64,000 nucleotides of DNA from Burkholderia ubonensis (GCF_902833085.1 NZ_CADFEB010000004.1:372001-436000), one strand, 5' to 3'. Shown: positions 47,990 to 57,184, counted from the stretch's first letter. Made by a program: numbers and translations. Notes: generated by a model not told the origin, from the letters alone.

Positions 47990-49734
47990 GCTGGCGTCGC
48001 CTCCCGCGCGGCCGGCGGCGCGGACAGCACGCCGGTCGCGACGTCGCGGCGTCCGGCGCGCACGGTGAAGCGGATCGCGCCGCTCGCCGTCGCGTCGAAC
48101 GCGAGGTCGAGCGGCTCGCCGGGCGCGGCCGGGCTCAGGAATTTCGCGGAGCCGAGCCGCCACGTGTGCAGCGGGCGGTTCAGCGCCGCGCCGATCGCGG
48201 TGATCGCGTGATCGAGCAGCACGACGCCCGGCACGATCGGGTGACCGGGGAAGTGGCCGGGCAGCGCCGGATGGTCGGCGGGGATCGTGAAGGCGAGCGC
48301 GTTCGCCGCGTCGGCGTCGCGGCCGGGCGTGGACGGCACGGCGGCGCGCGTATGCCGGGCGACCAGCGCCGCGAGCACGTCGCGCGGCAGCTTGCCGGTG
48401 TCGTTGCGCGGCAGCGCATCGACGAACACGAGCGGGCGCGGCATGAACGCGGGATCGATCCGCTCGCGCAGCGCGCGTTGCAGGTCGGCGGCCGCCAGCG
48501 TCGGCGCGACGACGAGCGCGACGAGGCGCGTGACGGGTTCGACGCCTGCGGCGCGGCCGGCGCGCGTCGCATCGTCGGGCATGACGAACACGCCGTCGAC
48601 GACGCCGGGGATCGCGTTGAGCTGATGATTCAGGTATGCGAGCGACGTGCGCTTGCCGGCGATGTTGACGAGGTCGGCCTTGCGGCCGTGCAGCAGGAAG
48701 CGGCCTTCGCCGAGCAGTTCGATCGCGTCGCCCATCGGCACGGGCGCGTCGACGTGCGCGCCGGAAACCCACATGGTCGGCTCGCCGTCGTCGTCCGCGC
48801 TGTCGCGCGCATCGACGCGGATGCCCGGAAACAGTTGCCAGGCCGCATCCCGCGCGGTGCGGCGCGTCGCGATCTGGCCGGTCTCGGTGCTGCCGTAGAT
48901 CTCGACGAGCGGCGCGTCGAGCGCGGCCTCGGCTTCGCGCGCGAGCGATGCCGCGAGCGGCGCGGTCGCCGACAGCACGAGCGCGGCGCGCGGCAGCGCG
49001 TGCGCGGACGCCAGCAGCGCGCGCAGGTGGATCGGCGACGCGACGAGCACGCGCGGCTGCGGCACCGCGTCGAGCGCCGCGCGGATGTCGAGCGGGTAGA
49101 ACGGCACGCGGTTGCTGAACGCGAGTCCGCCGACCAGCGCGAGCAGCACCGTCGCTTCGAAGCCGTACATGTGCTGCGCGGGCACGGTGCCGACCAGCGT
49201 GTACGGGCGGCCGTCGAGCAGCCCGAGGCGCTCGGCCGATGCGCGCAGGCAGCCGACCAGGCTGCCCCAGGTCTTGCGGTGCGGCACCGGCGCGCCGGTC
49301 GAGCCGGACGTGAACACATAGGCCATGAGCCGCGACGCGTCGATCTGCGGGACGACGAACGGCGCATCGCCCGAGTCGGCCACACCGTCCGCCGGCGCGG
49401 CGTCGGGATACGCGAAGCGCGGCAGGTCGATCGCGCAGCCGGGCGCATCGTGCAGGCAGAACGCATCGGGCGCGAACGACGCGAGTTGGCGGACCGTTTC
49501 CGGCGTCTGCGTGGACGGCAGCAGGCTGACCTTGCCGGCGACGAGCGCCGCGCACAGGCCGACGGCGAAGCGGTAGCGATCGCGGCACACGTTGAACACG
49601 TGACCGCCCGCGGGCAACGCGGCGGCCACGCGCGCGACGTCGGCCAGGAACGTGCGCACGGTCACGCGCGTATCGTCGCGCCAAGCGACCGTCTGCTCCG
49701 GGGACGAATGAAAAACCAGCGGATAAGTCGGCAT
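47986..49734 (-). CDS. AMP-dependent ligase fused to dehydratase, polyene cluster
   Basis: A 582-residue fusion. Residues ~1-450 form an adenylate-forming ligase (YVFTSGSTGAPVPHRKTW; IYGSTETGQIATRRTARDA; NDTGKLPRDV with the catalytic Lys). Residues ~480-582 form a hotdog dehydratase with HPALPGHFPGHPIVPGVVLLDHA. The ligase would activate an aromatic acid and load it on a carrier protein. In the common aryl-polyene clusters ligase and dehydratase are separate genes, so the fusion is notable. It overlaps the acyltransferase downstream. Confidence 0.87.
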   Translation of the reverse strand: MPTYPLVFHSSPEQTVAWRDDTRVTVRTFLADVARVAAALPAGGHVFNVCRDRYRFAVGLCAALVAGKVSLLPSTQTPETVRQLASFAPDAFCLHDAPGCAIDLPRFAYPDAAPADGVADSGDAPFVVPQIDASRLMAYVFTSGSTGAPVPHRKTWGSLVGCLRASAERLGLLDGRPYTLVGTVPAQHMYGFEATVLLALVGGLAFSNRVPFYPLDIRAALDAVPQPRVLVASPIHLRALLASAHALPRAALVLSATAPLAASLAREAEAALDAPLVEIYGSTETGQIATRRTARDAAWQLFPGIRVDARDSADDDGEPTMWVSGAHVDAPVPMGDAIELLGEGRFLLHGRKADLVNIAGKRTSLAYLNHQLNAIPGVVDGVFVMPDDATRAGRAAGVEPVTRLVALVVAPTLAAADLQRALRERIDPAFMPRPLVFVDALPRNDTGKLPRDVLAALVARHTRAAVPSTPGRDADAANALAFTIPADHPALPGHFPGHPIVPGVVLLDHAITAIGAALNRPLHTWRLGSAKFLSPAAPGEPLDLAFDATASGAIRFTVRAGRRDVATGVLSAPPAAREATPA

Positions 49735-49783
49735 AAATCAGCGGAAAAGAAAGCGCGGCCGCCACGCGGCGCCGGCCGTGAAT

Positions 49784-50440
49784 TCAGCGTGCATGGCTTG
49801 CGCGGGCCCCGGTTGCCTGCCGGTACGCGCGCACCGCGTCGAGCATGCGCGAGCGCGGCTCGTGCGGCAGCGCGAAGCGCCGGCACGCATGCTCGGCGGC
49901 GAACATCACGGCGACGAGCGGTAGCGACAGGTAGTTCGCGAACGTCGACCACGCGACGATCGGCGCGGTCGCGAACAGCAGCGTCGACACGGCGGCGATC
50001 GCGACGAAGAACAGCGTCCACGCGATCGTGATCTGCCGCGTGTAGCGCGCGACGGCCGGCGTGAGCGCGCCGTGGACCATCGCCGCGAAGCGCGTGCAGA
50101 GCGGCGTCTGCCCGGCCGCCAGGGTGCGGCCGAACAGCAGCGCCATCGCGAGGTTGAAGCTCGCGTGCTCCAGATACAGGCCCCAGCCGAAATGCCGCGC
50201 GAGCGGTTCGCGCGCGGCCCACAGCGCCGCGGCGGCGAGCGCCCATGCCGGCACGAGCCACGCGCGCCGCGGCGAGCGCAGCGCCGCGCCGAGCGCGAGC
50301 AGCAGCGGCGGCACGAGCGCCATCGTGAGTCCGAAGCCGTGCGCGCCCGGCGTCGCGGCCGCGTAATGCGCGCCGGCCTGGTAGGCGACCACCGCGCCGA
50401 CGGCGAGCGCGCCGCGCGCGATGCGCTCCGGCGTGCTCAT
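49784..50440 (-). CDS. COG4648-type membrane protein, polyene cluster
   Basis: A 218-residue inner-membrane protein with about six hydrophobic segments. FGLTMALVPPLLLALGAALRSPRR, GWGLYLEHASFNLAMALLFGRTLAAGQTPLCTRFA and YTRQITIAWTLFFVAIAAVSTLLFATAPIVAWSTFANYLSLPLVAVMFAAEH are the distinctive stretches. The same protein type accompanies aryl-polyene and xanthomonadin clusters, but its function is unknown. First gene of the minus operon, about 50 bp before the AMP ligase. Confidence 0.85.
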   Translation of the reverse strand: MSTPERIARGALAVGAVVAYQAGAHYAAATPGAHGFGLTMALVPPLLLALGAALRSPRRAWLVPAWALAAAALWAAREPLARHFGWGLYLEHASFNLAMALLFGRTLAAGQTPLCTRFAAMVHGALTPAVARYTRQITIAWTLFFVAIAAVSTLLFATAPIVAWSTFANYLSLPLVAVMFAAEHACRRFALPHEPRSRMLDAVRAYRQATGARASHAR

Positions 50441-51030
50441 TGCGCGGCTCCGGGCGCATGGCGCGCGCCGCCGGCCTGTGTGACGCGAGCGGCACGAGCG
50501 GCGGCAGTGCGGTAGCGGATGGCGGGAGGCGCGAAAGCGCGGCGAACGGGCGGGCGCGGCATGGCTGGATGCATCGGTGGACGTCGGGGGCGCGACGCGG
50601 TCGTCGGGCCATTAATCATCATATGAATGGCGGCCGGAGCCGAAGCCCGGCCACCTCTCGTGGCATGCACATTTTAGGGTGCCTGCCGCGCATCTTTCGG
50701 GCATGCGCGTGGGGCTTTTGTAACCGAATGTATGGCGCCGCGCGCAGCCCGCCGCGCGGCCGATCCATTTCCATCCAAAGCGGCTCAAGCATCCCGTGGG
50801 TTCGCGTCCCGAAATGCGGGCGGCGCGCGTCCGCACGTCTGTAACCCTTTCACCGTATACGCCCCGATACCCGTCGACTAGAATCCGCGTAACTTTTACC
50901 AAACGATCCCCAAAAACACGGGCGGGGTGGACGGCGGACGCCGGAGGTATGGACGGACGCACGCGGCGACGCGTGCGCGAGACGGCCGATTCGGTGCGCT
51001 CCCGCTGCCGTGCGCTGCCCGTTTGCAAGC
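50441..51030. other. Divergent promoter region of the polyene cluster
   Basis: A 590-bp stretch between the minus-strand operon and the ACP gene. A 77-residue minus-strand frame (50437-50670) overlaps the membrane-protein start, but its Arg/Pro/Ala content and lack of motifs argue against a gene. A less GC-rich part at 50605-50720 and another near 50880-50930 may hold the two promoters. Confidence 0.5.
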
Positions 51031-51294
51031 ATGATGAACGCACTGGAACAAGAGCTCGCCGCGCTGATCATCGGCGAACTGAATCTCGAAGACGTGTCGC
51101 TCGACGCAGTGACCGCCGACACGCCGCTGTATGGGGAAGGATTCGGGCTCGACTCCATCGACATCCTGGAAATCGCGCTGCTGATCTCGAAGAAGTACGG
51201 CTTCGAGCTGCGCTCGGACAATCCGGATAACGAAAGGATCTTCGCGACGCTTGGCGCACTCGCCGCCTACGTCGCCGCGCATCGCGCGAAATGA
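51031..51294 (+). CDS. Acyl carrier protein, polyene cluster
   Basis: An 87-residue acyl carrier protein. The phosphopantetheine Ser is in GFGLDSIDILEIALLISKKYGFEL, followed by ERIFATLGALAAYVAAHR. It would carry the growing polyene. Common aryl-polyene clusters have two ACPs; only one is visible here. The start could be the ATG at 51031 or 51034; neither has a strong ribosome site. It leads the short plus-strand operon. Confidence 0.9.
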   Translation: MMNALEQELAALIIGELNLEDVSLDAVTADTPLYGEGFGLDSIDILEIALLISKKYGFELRSDNPDNERIFATLGALAAYVAAHRAK

Positions 51295-51410
51295 CGGCGC
51301 GCGCCGCCTCGGCGCGAAATCGGTGACAACGGCACGCGGCCCGGTGCGGAGCATGCGCTTCGCGGCCGCCGCGTCGATCGGAGTGGAACGCACATGGAAG
51401 GAGACGGTCG

Positions 51411-52127
51411 ATGCGCGCGCTCGTGACGGGCGGCAGCGGCGCGCTCGGGCAGGCGATCTGCGAAGCGCTGGCGCTGGCCGGCCACGAAGTCTGGGTGCAC
51501 GCGAACCGCCATCTCGCGCAGGCGGAAGCGGTCGCGCAGCGGATCGTCGCGGCCGGCGGCGCCGCGCATCCGATCGCGTTCGACGTGACCGACGCCGATG
51601 CGGTCGACGCCGCGCTCGCGCGGCTCGCCGACGACGCGCCGGTGCAGATCCTCGTCAACAACGCGGGCATCCACGCCGACGCGCCGATGGCCGGCATGTC
51701 GCGGCAGCAATGGCGCAGCGTGATCGACGTGACGCTCAACGGCTTCTTCAACGTCACGCAGCCGCTGCTGCTGCCGATGATCCGCACGCGCTGGGGGCGG
51801 ATCGTCAACATCGCGTCGGTCGCGGGCGTGACCGGCAATCGCGGGCAGGTCAACTACGCGGCCGCGAAGGCCGGGCTGATCGGCGCGACCCGATCGCTGT
51901 CGCTCGAGCTCGCGTCGCGCGGCATCACCGTGAACGCGGTCGCGCCCGGCATCATCGCGTCGCCGATGGCCGACCAAGCGTTTCCCGCCGAGCGCATCAG
52001 GCAGCTCGTGCCCGCGCAGCGCGCGGGCCGGCCCGACGAAGTCGCGGGCATGGTTGCGTATCTCGTGTCCGATGCGGCCGCCTACGTGACGGGGCAGGTG
52101 CTGTCGGTCAACGGTGGTCTCGCATGA
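51411..52127 (+). CDS. 3-ketoacyl-ACP reductase, polyene cluster
   Basis: A 238-residue SDR enzyme of the FabG type. It starts MRALVTGGSGALGQAICEALALAGHEVWVHANR with the cofactor motif TGGSGALG. NNAGI follows, and the catalytic Ser-Tyr-Lys are in NIASVAGVTGNRGQVNYAAAKAG. It would reduce the beta-keto group in each elongation cycle. GGAG precedes the ATG. It overlaps the glycosyltransferase gene (ATGA at 52124-52127). Confidence 0.92.
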   Translation: MRALVTGGSGALGQAICEALALAGHEVWVHANRHLAQAEAVAQRIVAAGGAAHPIAFDVTDADAVDAALARLADDAPVQILVNNAGIHADAPMAGMSRQQWRSVIDVTLNGFFNVTQPLLLPMIRTRWGRIVNIASVAGVTGNRGQVNYAAAKAGLIGATRSLSLELASRGITVNAVAPGIIASPMADQAFPAERIRQLVPAQRAGRPDEVAGMVAYLVSDAAAYVTGQVLSVNGGLA

Positions 52128-53002
52128 CGATGCCCGACGTGGAAACCCGATGCCGCGGGTCGTCGGCAGGTCATAAAATTCCGTCAGGATCCCCGTCTTC
52201 GACCTTGGCCGTGCCCATGTCCTCGCCGCGCGCTTCGTCCACCCATCTCGTGCTGATTCCGAGCTACAACCCGGGCATCCGGGTCGATGCGACCGTGCGC
52301 AGCGCCCGCGCGCTGTGGAATCCGGTGTGGGTCGTCGTGGACGGCAGCACCGACGGCAGCGCCGAGCGCCTGCAGGCGCTGGCCGAGCGCGACCCGGGGC
52401 TGCACGTGATCGTGCTGCCGGAGAACCGCGGCAAGGGCGCGGCGGTGCTCGCCGGGCTCGACGCGGCCGCCGCGCGCGGCTTCACGCACGTGCTGACGAT
52501 GGACTCCGACGGCCAGCATCCGGCCCACCTGATTCCCGCGTTCATGGCCGCGTCGCAGGCCGCGCCCGACGCGATGGTGCTCGGGATGCCGAAGTTCGAC
52601 GCCGACGCGCCGCCATTGCGCGTGCAGGGGCGGCGGCTGTCGAACGTGTGGGCCGACGTCGAGACGCTGTGGGCCGGCATCGGCGATTCGCTGTACGGCT
52701 TTCGCGTGTATCCGGTCGCGCCGCTCGCGGCGATCATGCACCGGCAGATGTGGATGCGCGGCTTCGATTTCGATCCCGAAGCCGCGGTGCGGCTGTGCTG
52801 GGCCGGCGTGCGCCCGATCCGCATCGACGCGCCCGTGCGCTATTTCCGCGAGAACGAGGGCGGCGTGTCGCACTTCCATTACGGGCGCGACAACGTGCTG
52901 CTCACGTGGATGCACCTGCGGCTGATCGCGGGCTTCGTGCTGCGGCTGCCGCTGCTGGTCGCGCGCCGGCTCGTGCGGCGTCTGCAACCGCACCGCGGTT
53001 GA
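52124..53002 (+). CDS. Family-2 glycosyltransferase, polyene cluster
   Basis: A 292-residue GT-A-fold enzyme. Key motifs are HLVLIPSYNPGIRVD, VVVDGSTDGSAERLQA and the DxD-like TMDSDGQHP. A basic hydrophobic tail (LRLIAGFVLRLPLLVARRLVRRL) may bind the membrane. It probably adds a sugar to the polyene lipid head, as proposed for this cluster type. I start at the ATG at 52124, which overlaps the reductase stop; an ATG at 52217 is also possible and gives a shorter N-terminus. Confidence 0.85.
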   Translation: MTMPDVETRCRGSSAGHKIPSGSPSSTLAVPMSSPRASSTHLVLIPSYNPGIRVDATVRSARALWNPVWVVVDGSTDGSAERLQALAERDPGLHVIVLPENRGKGAAVLAGLDAAAARGFTHVLTMDSDGQHPAHLIPAFMAASQAAPDAMVLGMPKFDADAPPLRVQGRRLSNVWADVETLWAGIGDSLYGFRVYPVAPLAAIMHRQMWMRGFDFDPEAAVRLCWAGVRPIRIDAPVRYFRENEGGVSHFHYGRDNVLLTWMHLRLIAGFVLRLPLLVARRLVRRLQPHRG

Positions 53003-53149
53003 TCCAGATCGTCCTTCGTCCCCGATCCCGCTGCCTAGAATCCAGTTACGCGCGACGCGGCGCCGCCCGCCGGCGCAGTCGCAACATCGTGGGCGGAACC
53101 GCTCGCGCGCAGGCAATCCCGACACGGTCCAATCGTAAGGGGAATCGTC

Positions 53150-53440
53150 ATGGCGACTTACGTGGTTCTCGCAAACTTCACCGATCAGGGCATCCGCACG
53201 ATCAAGAGCACGCGGCAGCGTGCGGGGCAGGTCGCGGAAATGGCCCGGACGTTCGGCTGCAACATGAAGGAGGTGTACTGGACGCTCGGCGCATTCGACA
53301 TCGTCACGATCGTCGACGCGCCGGACGAGCAGAGCCTCACCGCATTCGGCTTCGCGCTCGGCTCGGCGGGCAACGTCCGCACGCAGACGCTGCGCGCGTT
53401 CACGAGCACCGAGGTCGGTGAAATCATCGCGAAGATGTAG
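53150..53440 (+). CDS. GYD-domain protein
   Basis: A 96-residue protein of the GYD family, named after a short conserved motif. It begins MATYVVLANFTDQGIRTIKSTRQRAGQVAEMARTFGCNMKEVYWTLGAFDIVTIVDAPDEQ. Here the motif reads GAFD. The fold resembles small ferredoxin-like proteins. No reaction is known. AGGGGAA precedes the ATG. It is unrelated by sequence to the polyene genes before it. Confidence 0.87.
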   Translation: MATYVVLANFTDQGIRTIKSTRQRAGQVAEMARTFGCNMKEVYWTLGAFDIVTIVDAPDEQSLTAFGFALGSAGNVRTQTLRAFTSTEVGEIIAKM

Positions 53441-53820
53441 TGCCGACGCGGCCATCGTGCGCGCATGCCGGTCGAGCCGATCGGGGCACGCGGCAGTCGG
53501 CTTCACGTCGTGCGCGCTTTCTTTTTGCCTCCTCCGTCACGCAATGTGACGCCTGCGATGCCGCACCGCGTCACGCGTTGCGTGCGTACAGTTCCGACTT
53601 GCTTTCACCCGATAACTGACTAAGGTTGAAGGACGGTCAAAGGGCCGGAAGGGGGCGCAGCCCGCATGCGTGCGATGTGCGTATCCCCGCAACGGCGGCG
53701 CGTTTTCCGCCGGCGACGCGATCCGTCGCCGAGCCGGACGCGCGCGCCTCGGCGGCATCACTTCACCGAGCCGCGCCGCATCGACGCACGCCTGGCTTCG
53801 CACCCGCACGGAGGCGAGTC
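53441..53820. other. Intergenic region upstream of the dehydrogenase operon
   Basis: A 380-bp gap without a convincing gene. It contains the inverted repeat GTCACGCAATGTGAC at 53536-53550. A related direct repeat CGTCACGC occurs at 53535 and 53570. An AT-richer stretch lies at 53585-53640. These could form the control region of the dehydrogenase operon. I looked for a sigma-54 -24/-12 element and found no match. Confidence 0.5.
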
Positions 53821-54909
53821 ATGAGCACGGTCGCGCGCTTTCATGTCGACTACACGCAGTATCTGGGGCCCGACGGCGAGCCGGTGCAGCCGTTGCCCGA
53901 GTTCGCGCAGGACCCCGCGGCGCTGCTGCCGCTCTATCGCGCGATGGTGCTGACGCGCGCGTTCGATGCGAAGGCCGTCGCGCTGCAGCGCACCGGCAAG
54001 CTCGGCACGTTCGCGTCGTCGGTCGGGCAGGAGGCGATCGGCGTCGGCGTCGCGAGCGCGATGCAGACCGACGACGTGCTGTTCCCGTCGTATCGCGACC
54101 ATGCGGCGCAATTGCTGCGCGGCGTCACGATGGCGGAAAGCCTGCTGTACTGGGGCGGCGACGAGCGCGGCAGCGATTTCGGCGCGGCGCGCCACGATTT
54201 CCCGAACTGCGTGCCGATCGGCACCCAGGTGTGCCATGCGGCGGGCGCGGCCTATGCGTTCATGCTGCGCCGCGAGCCGCGCGTCGCGGTGACGATCTTC
54301 GGCGACGGCGGCACGTCGAAGGGCGACTTCTACGAAGCGATGAACATGGCCGGCGCATGGCAGGCGCCGCTCGTGCTCGTCATCAACGACAACCAGTGGG
54401 CGATCTCGGTGCCGCGCACCCGCCAGACCGCCGCGCAGACGCTCGCGCAGAAGGCGATCGCGGCCGGCATCGAGGGCCGGCAGGTCGACGGCAACGACGT
54501 GATCGCGGTGCGGCAGGTCGTGTCGGAGGCGCTCGACAAGGCGCGCCGCGGCGGCGGCCCGACGCTCGTCGAGGCGCTCAGCTACCGGCTCGGCGATCAC
54601 ACGACCGCCGACGACGCGACGCGCTACCGCGACGCCGACACCGTCGCGAAGCAATGGGAGCACGAGCCGCTGATCCGGCTGCGCACGTACCTGACGCGGA
54701 TGAACGCATGGGACAAGGCGCGGGACACCGAGCTCGGCAAGGCCTGCTACGCGCAGGTCGACGCGGCCGTGCAGGAATACCTGGCGGTCGCGCCGCCCGA
54801 CACGTCCGCGATGTTCGACCATCTGTACGCGACGCTGCCGCGCGCGCTGCGCGAACAGCTCGACACGGCGCTCGCGTTCGCGCCGGCCGCGGGGAACCAT
54901 CATGGCTGA
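53821..54909 (+). CDS. pdhA: 2-oxoacid (pyruvate) dehydrogenase E1 alpha subunit
   Basis: A 362-residue TPP-dependent E1-alpha subunit that decarboxylates a 2-oxoacid with the beta subunit. The thiamine-diphosphate motif is GDGGTSKGDFYEAMNMAGAWQAPLVLVINDNQWAIS. GKLGTFASSVGQEAIGVGVASAM and YRLGDHTTADDATRYRD are further family features. GGAGGCGAG precedes the ATG. It overlaps the beta subunit by eight bases. The heterodimeric E1 differs from the homodimeric AceE usual for proteobacterial pyruvate dehydrogenase, so a branched-chain or acetoin substrate is also possible. Confidence 0.9.
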   Translation: MSTVARFHVDYTQYLGPDGEPVQPLPEFAQDPAALLPLYRAMVLTRAFDAKAVALQRTGKLGTFASSVGQEAIGVGVASAMQTDDVLFPSYRDHAAQLLRGVTMAESLLYWGGDERGSDFGAARHDFPNCVPIGTQVCHAAGAAYAFMLRREPRVAVTIFGDGGTSKGDFYEAMNMAGAWQAPLVLVINDNQWAISVPRTRQTAAQTLAQKAIAAGIEGRQVDGNDVIAVRQVVSEALDKARRGGGPTLVEALSYRLGDHTTADDATRYRDADTVAKQWEHEPLIRLRTYLTRMNAWDKARDTELGKACYAQVDAAVQEYLAVAPPDTSAMFDHLYATLPRALREQLDTALAFAPAAGNHHG

Positions 54910-55882
54910 CCTGAACCTGGTGGAAGCGGTCAATCGCGCGCTTGCGTACGAACTCGCGAACGATCCGGCGGTGGTGCTGCTCGGCGAGGACATCGGCGTG
55001 AACGGCGGCGTGTTCCGTGCGACCGCCGACCTGCAGTCGCGCTTCGGCGCCGAGCGCGTGATCGACACGCCGCTCGCGGAATCGGGAATCGCGGGCGCTG
55101 CGATCGGCATGGCGGCGATGGGGCTGCGGCCCGTCGCCGAGATCCAGTTCACCGGGTTCATCTACCCGGCCATCGATCACATCCTCAATCACGCGGCGCG
55201 GCTGCGGCATCGCACGCGCGGCCGGCTGTCGTGCCCGCTCGTGCTCCGCTCGCCGTGCGGCGGCGGCATCCACGCGCCCGAGCATCACTCCGAAAGCCCC
55301 GAGGCGCTGTTCGCGCATATCCCCGGGCTGCGCGTCGTGATGCCGTCGTCACCGGCACGCGCATACGGGCTGCTGCTCGCCGCGATCCGCGATCCGGACC
55401 CGGTGATCTTCCTCGAGCCGACGCGCCTGTACCGGCTGTTCCGGCAGCCGGTCGAGGACGACGGCGAGGCGCTGCCGCTCGACACCTGCTTCACGCTGCG
55501 CGACGGCGCCGACGTCACGCTGGTGAGCTGGGGCGCGGCACTGCAGGAAGTGCAGGCGGCCGCCGACCGGCTCGCGCAGGACGGCGTGATGGCCGAGGTG
55601 ATCGACGTCGCGACGCTCAAGCCGCTCGACGTCGACACGATCCTCGCGTCGGTCGCGAAGACGGGCCGCTGCGTGATCGTCCACGAGGCGCCGCGCACCG
55701 CGGGGCTCGGCGCGGAGATCGCCGCGGTCATCGCCGAGCGCGGGCTGTATTCGCTGCTCGCGCCGGTGCAGCGCGTGACGGGCTACGACGTCGTCGTGCC
55801 GCTGTTCCGGCTCGAAGGCCAATATCTGCCGAGCGTCGAGCGGATCGTCGACGCCGCGCGCAAGACGCTGGAGGCGTCCTGA
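54902..55882 (+). CDS. pdhB: 2-oxoacid (pyruvate) dehydrogenase E1 beta subunit
   Basis: A 326-residue transketolase-type beta subunit. It begins MADLNLVEAVNRALAYELANDPAVVLLGEDIGVNGGVFRAT, then RFGAERVIDTPLAESGIAGAAIGMAAMGLRPVAEIQF. The C-terminal half has EVIDVATLKPLDVDTILASVAKTGRCVIVHEAP. It completes the E1 enzyme with the upstream subunit, and it is followed two bases later by E2. No frameshift is seen. Confidence 0.92.
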   Translation: MADLNLVEAVNRALAYELANDPAVVLLGEDIGVNGGVFRATADLQSRFGAERVIDTPLAESGIAGAAIGMAAMGLRPVAEIQFTGFIYPAIDHILNHAARLRHRTRGRLSCPLVLRSPCGGGIHAPEHHSESPEALFAHIPGLRVVMPSSPARAYGLLLAAIRDPDPVIFLEPTRLYRLFRQPVEDDGEALPLDTCFTLRDGADVTLVSWGAALQEVQAAADRLAQDGVMAEVIDVATLKPLDVDTILASVAKTGRCVIVHEAPRTAGLGAEIAAVIAERGLYSLLAPVQRVTGYDVVVPLFRLEGQYLPSVERIVDAARKTLEAS

Positions 55883-55884
55883 TC

Positions 55885-57009
55885 ATGAAGATCTTCAAGC
55901 TGCCGGACCTCGGCGAAGGGCTGCAGGAAGCGGAAATCGTCGAATGGCGCGTGAAGGCGGGCGACACGGTCGCGACCGACCAGCCGCTGCTGTCGGTCGA
56001 GACCGCGAAGGCGATCGTCGACATCCCGTCCCCGCAGGCGGGCCGCATCGCGAAGCTGTTCGGGCGGGCGGGCGACCTCGTGCATCTCGGCGCGCCGCTC
56101 GTCGCGTTCGAAGGCGCGGGCGACGACGCGGATGCCGGCACCGTGGTCGGCAAGGTCGAGGTGGGCGCGCAGGTCGTGCACGACGCGCCGGCGGCGCTCG
56201 GCGGCGGGATCGGTGGTGCGATCGGCGGCGCGGGCGCGCTCAAGGCGATGCCCGCGGTGCGCGCGCTCGCGCGCAAGCTCGACGTCGATCTCGCGATGGT
56301 CACGCCGTCGGGCGCGGACGGCGTGATCACCGCGGCGGACGTGCAGCGGGTCGCGAAGGTGCTCGCCGAGGTCGGGCCGGCGGAAGTGCTGCGCGGCGTG
56401 CGGCGCGCGATGGCGCAGAACATGGCGCGCGCACAGAGCGAGGTGGCCGCGGCGACGGTGATCGACGACGCCGACATCCACGCATGGGCGCCGCGCACCG
56501 ACGTGACGATCCGGCTGATCCGCGCGCTGGTCGCGGGCTGCCGCGCCGAGCCGGGGCTCAACGCGTGGTACGAGGGGCATACCGGGCGGCGGCACGTGCT
56601 CGCGAAGATCGACGTCGGCATCGCGGTCGACCTGCCCGACGGCCTGTTCGTGCCGGTGCTGCGCGACGTCGCGCAGCGCGACGCGGCCGACCTGCGGGCC
56701 GGCCTCGACCGGATGCGCGACGACATCCGCGCGCGCAGGATTCCGCCGGAGGAGCTGCGCGGCAATACGATCACGCTGTCGAACTTCGGGATGATCGCCG
56801 GCAAGTACGCGGCGCCCGTCGTGGTGCCGCCGACGGTCGCGATCCTCGGCGCGGGCCGCATCCACGACGCCGTGGTGGCGATCGGCGGCGCGGCCGCCGT
56901 GCACCGGCTCCTGCCGCTCAGCCTGACGTTCGACCATCGGGTCGTCACGGGCGGCGAGGCGGCGCGCTTTCTCGCGGCGGCGATCGCCGACCTGCAGGCG
57001 GCGGATTAG
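55885..57009 (+). CDS. pdhC: Dihydrolipoamide acyltransferase (E2)
   Basis: A 374-residue E2 core protein. One lipoyl domain (residues ~1-80) has its lipoyl-lysine in SVETAKAIVDIPSP. A peripheral subunit-binding domain follows a Gly/Ala linker (AMPAVRALARKLDVDLAMVTPSG, about residue 120). The catalytic domain fills the rest. Its active-site motif reads DHRVVTGGEA, where Thr replaces the Asp of the usual HxxxDG. No E3 gene follows. ATG 55885 lies two bases after the E1-beta stop. Confidence 0.9.
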   Translation: MKIFKLPDLGEGLQEAEIVEWRVKAGDTVATDQPLLSVETAKAIVDIPSPQAGRIAKLFGRAGDLVHLGAPLVAFEGAGDDADAGTVVGKVEVGAQVVHDAPAALGGGIGGAIGGAGALKAMPAVRALARKLDVDLAMVTPSGADGVITAADVQRVAKVLAEVGPAEVLRGVRRAMAQNMARAQSEVAAATVIDDADIHAWAPRTDVTIRLIRALVAGCRAEPGLNAWYEGHTGRRHVLAKIDVGIAVDLPDGLFVPVLRDVAQRDAADLRAGLDRMRDDIRARRIPPEELRGNTITLSNFGMIAGKYAAPVVVPPTVAILGAGRIHDAVVAIGGAAAVHRLLPLSLTFDHRVVTGGEAARFLAAAIADLQAAD

Positions 57010-57184
57010 ATCCGCGCGCGCGGCGCAACCTTTTTCAACATTTTTGCAGCGCAATAGCGGCCGCTACGCGCCGATTGCTTCGTTTCGTACGAGTAATCGA
57101 CCTGTCACGTGATGTAAACAACTGGTAATTTTCTGCCGTTTTATGCAAAATCGCCGCTTCGAAATACAACCACCGGGGGTACAC

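Noticed and set aside
50437..50670. 77-residue frame before the COG4648 membrane-protein gene
   Set aside because: Although it overlaps the next start by ATGA, its Arg/Pro/Ala composition and lack of similarity to a second ACP argue against a real gene.
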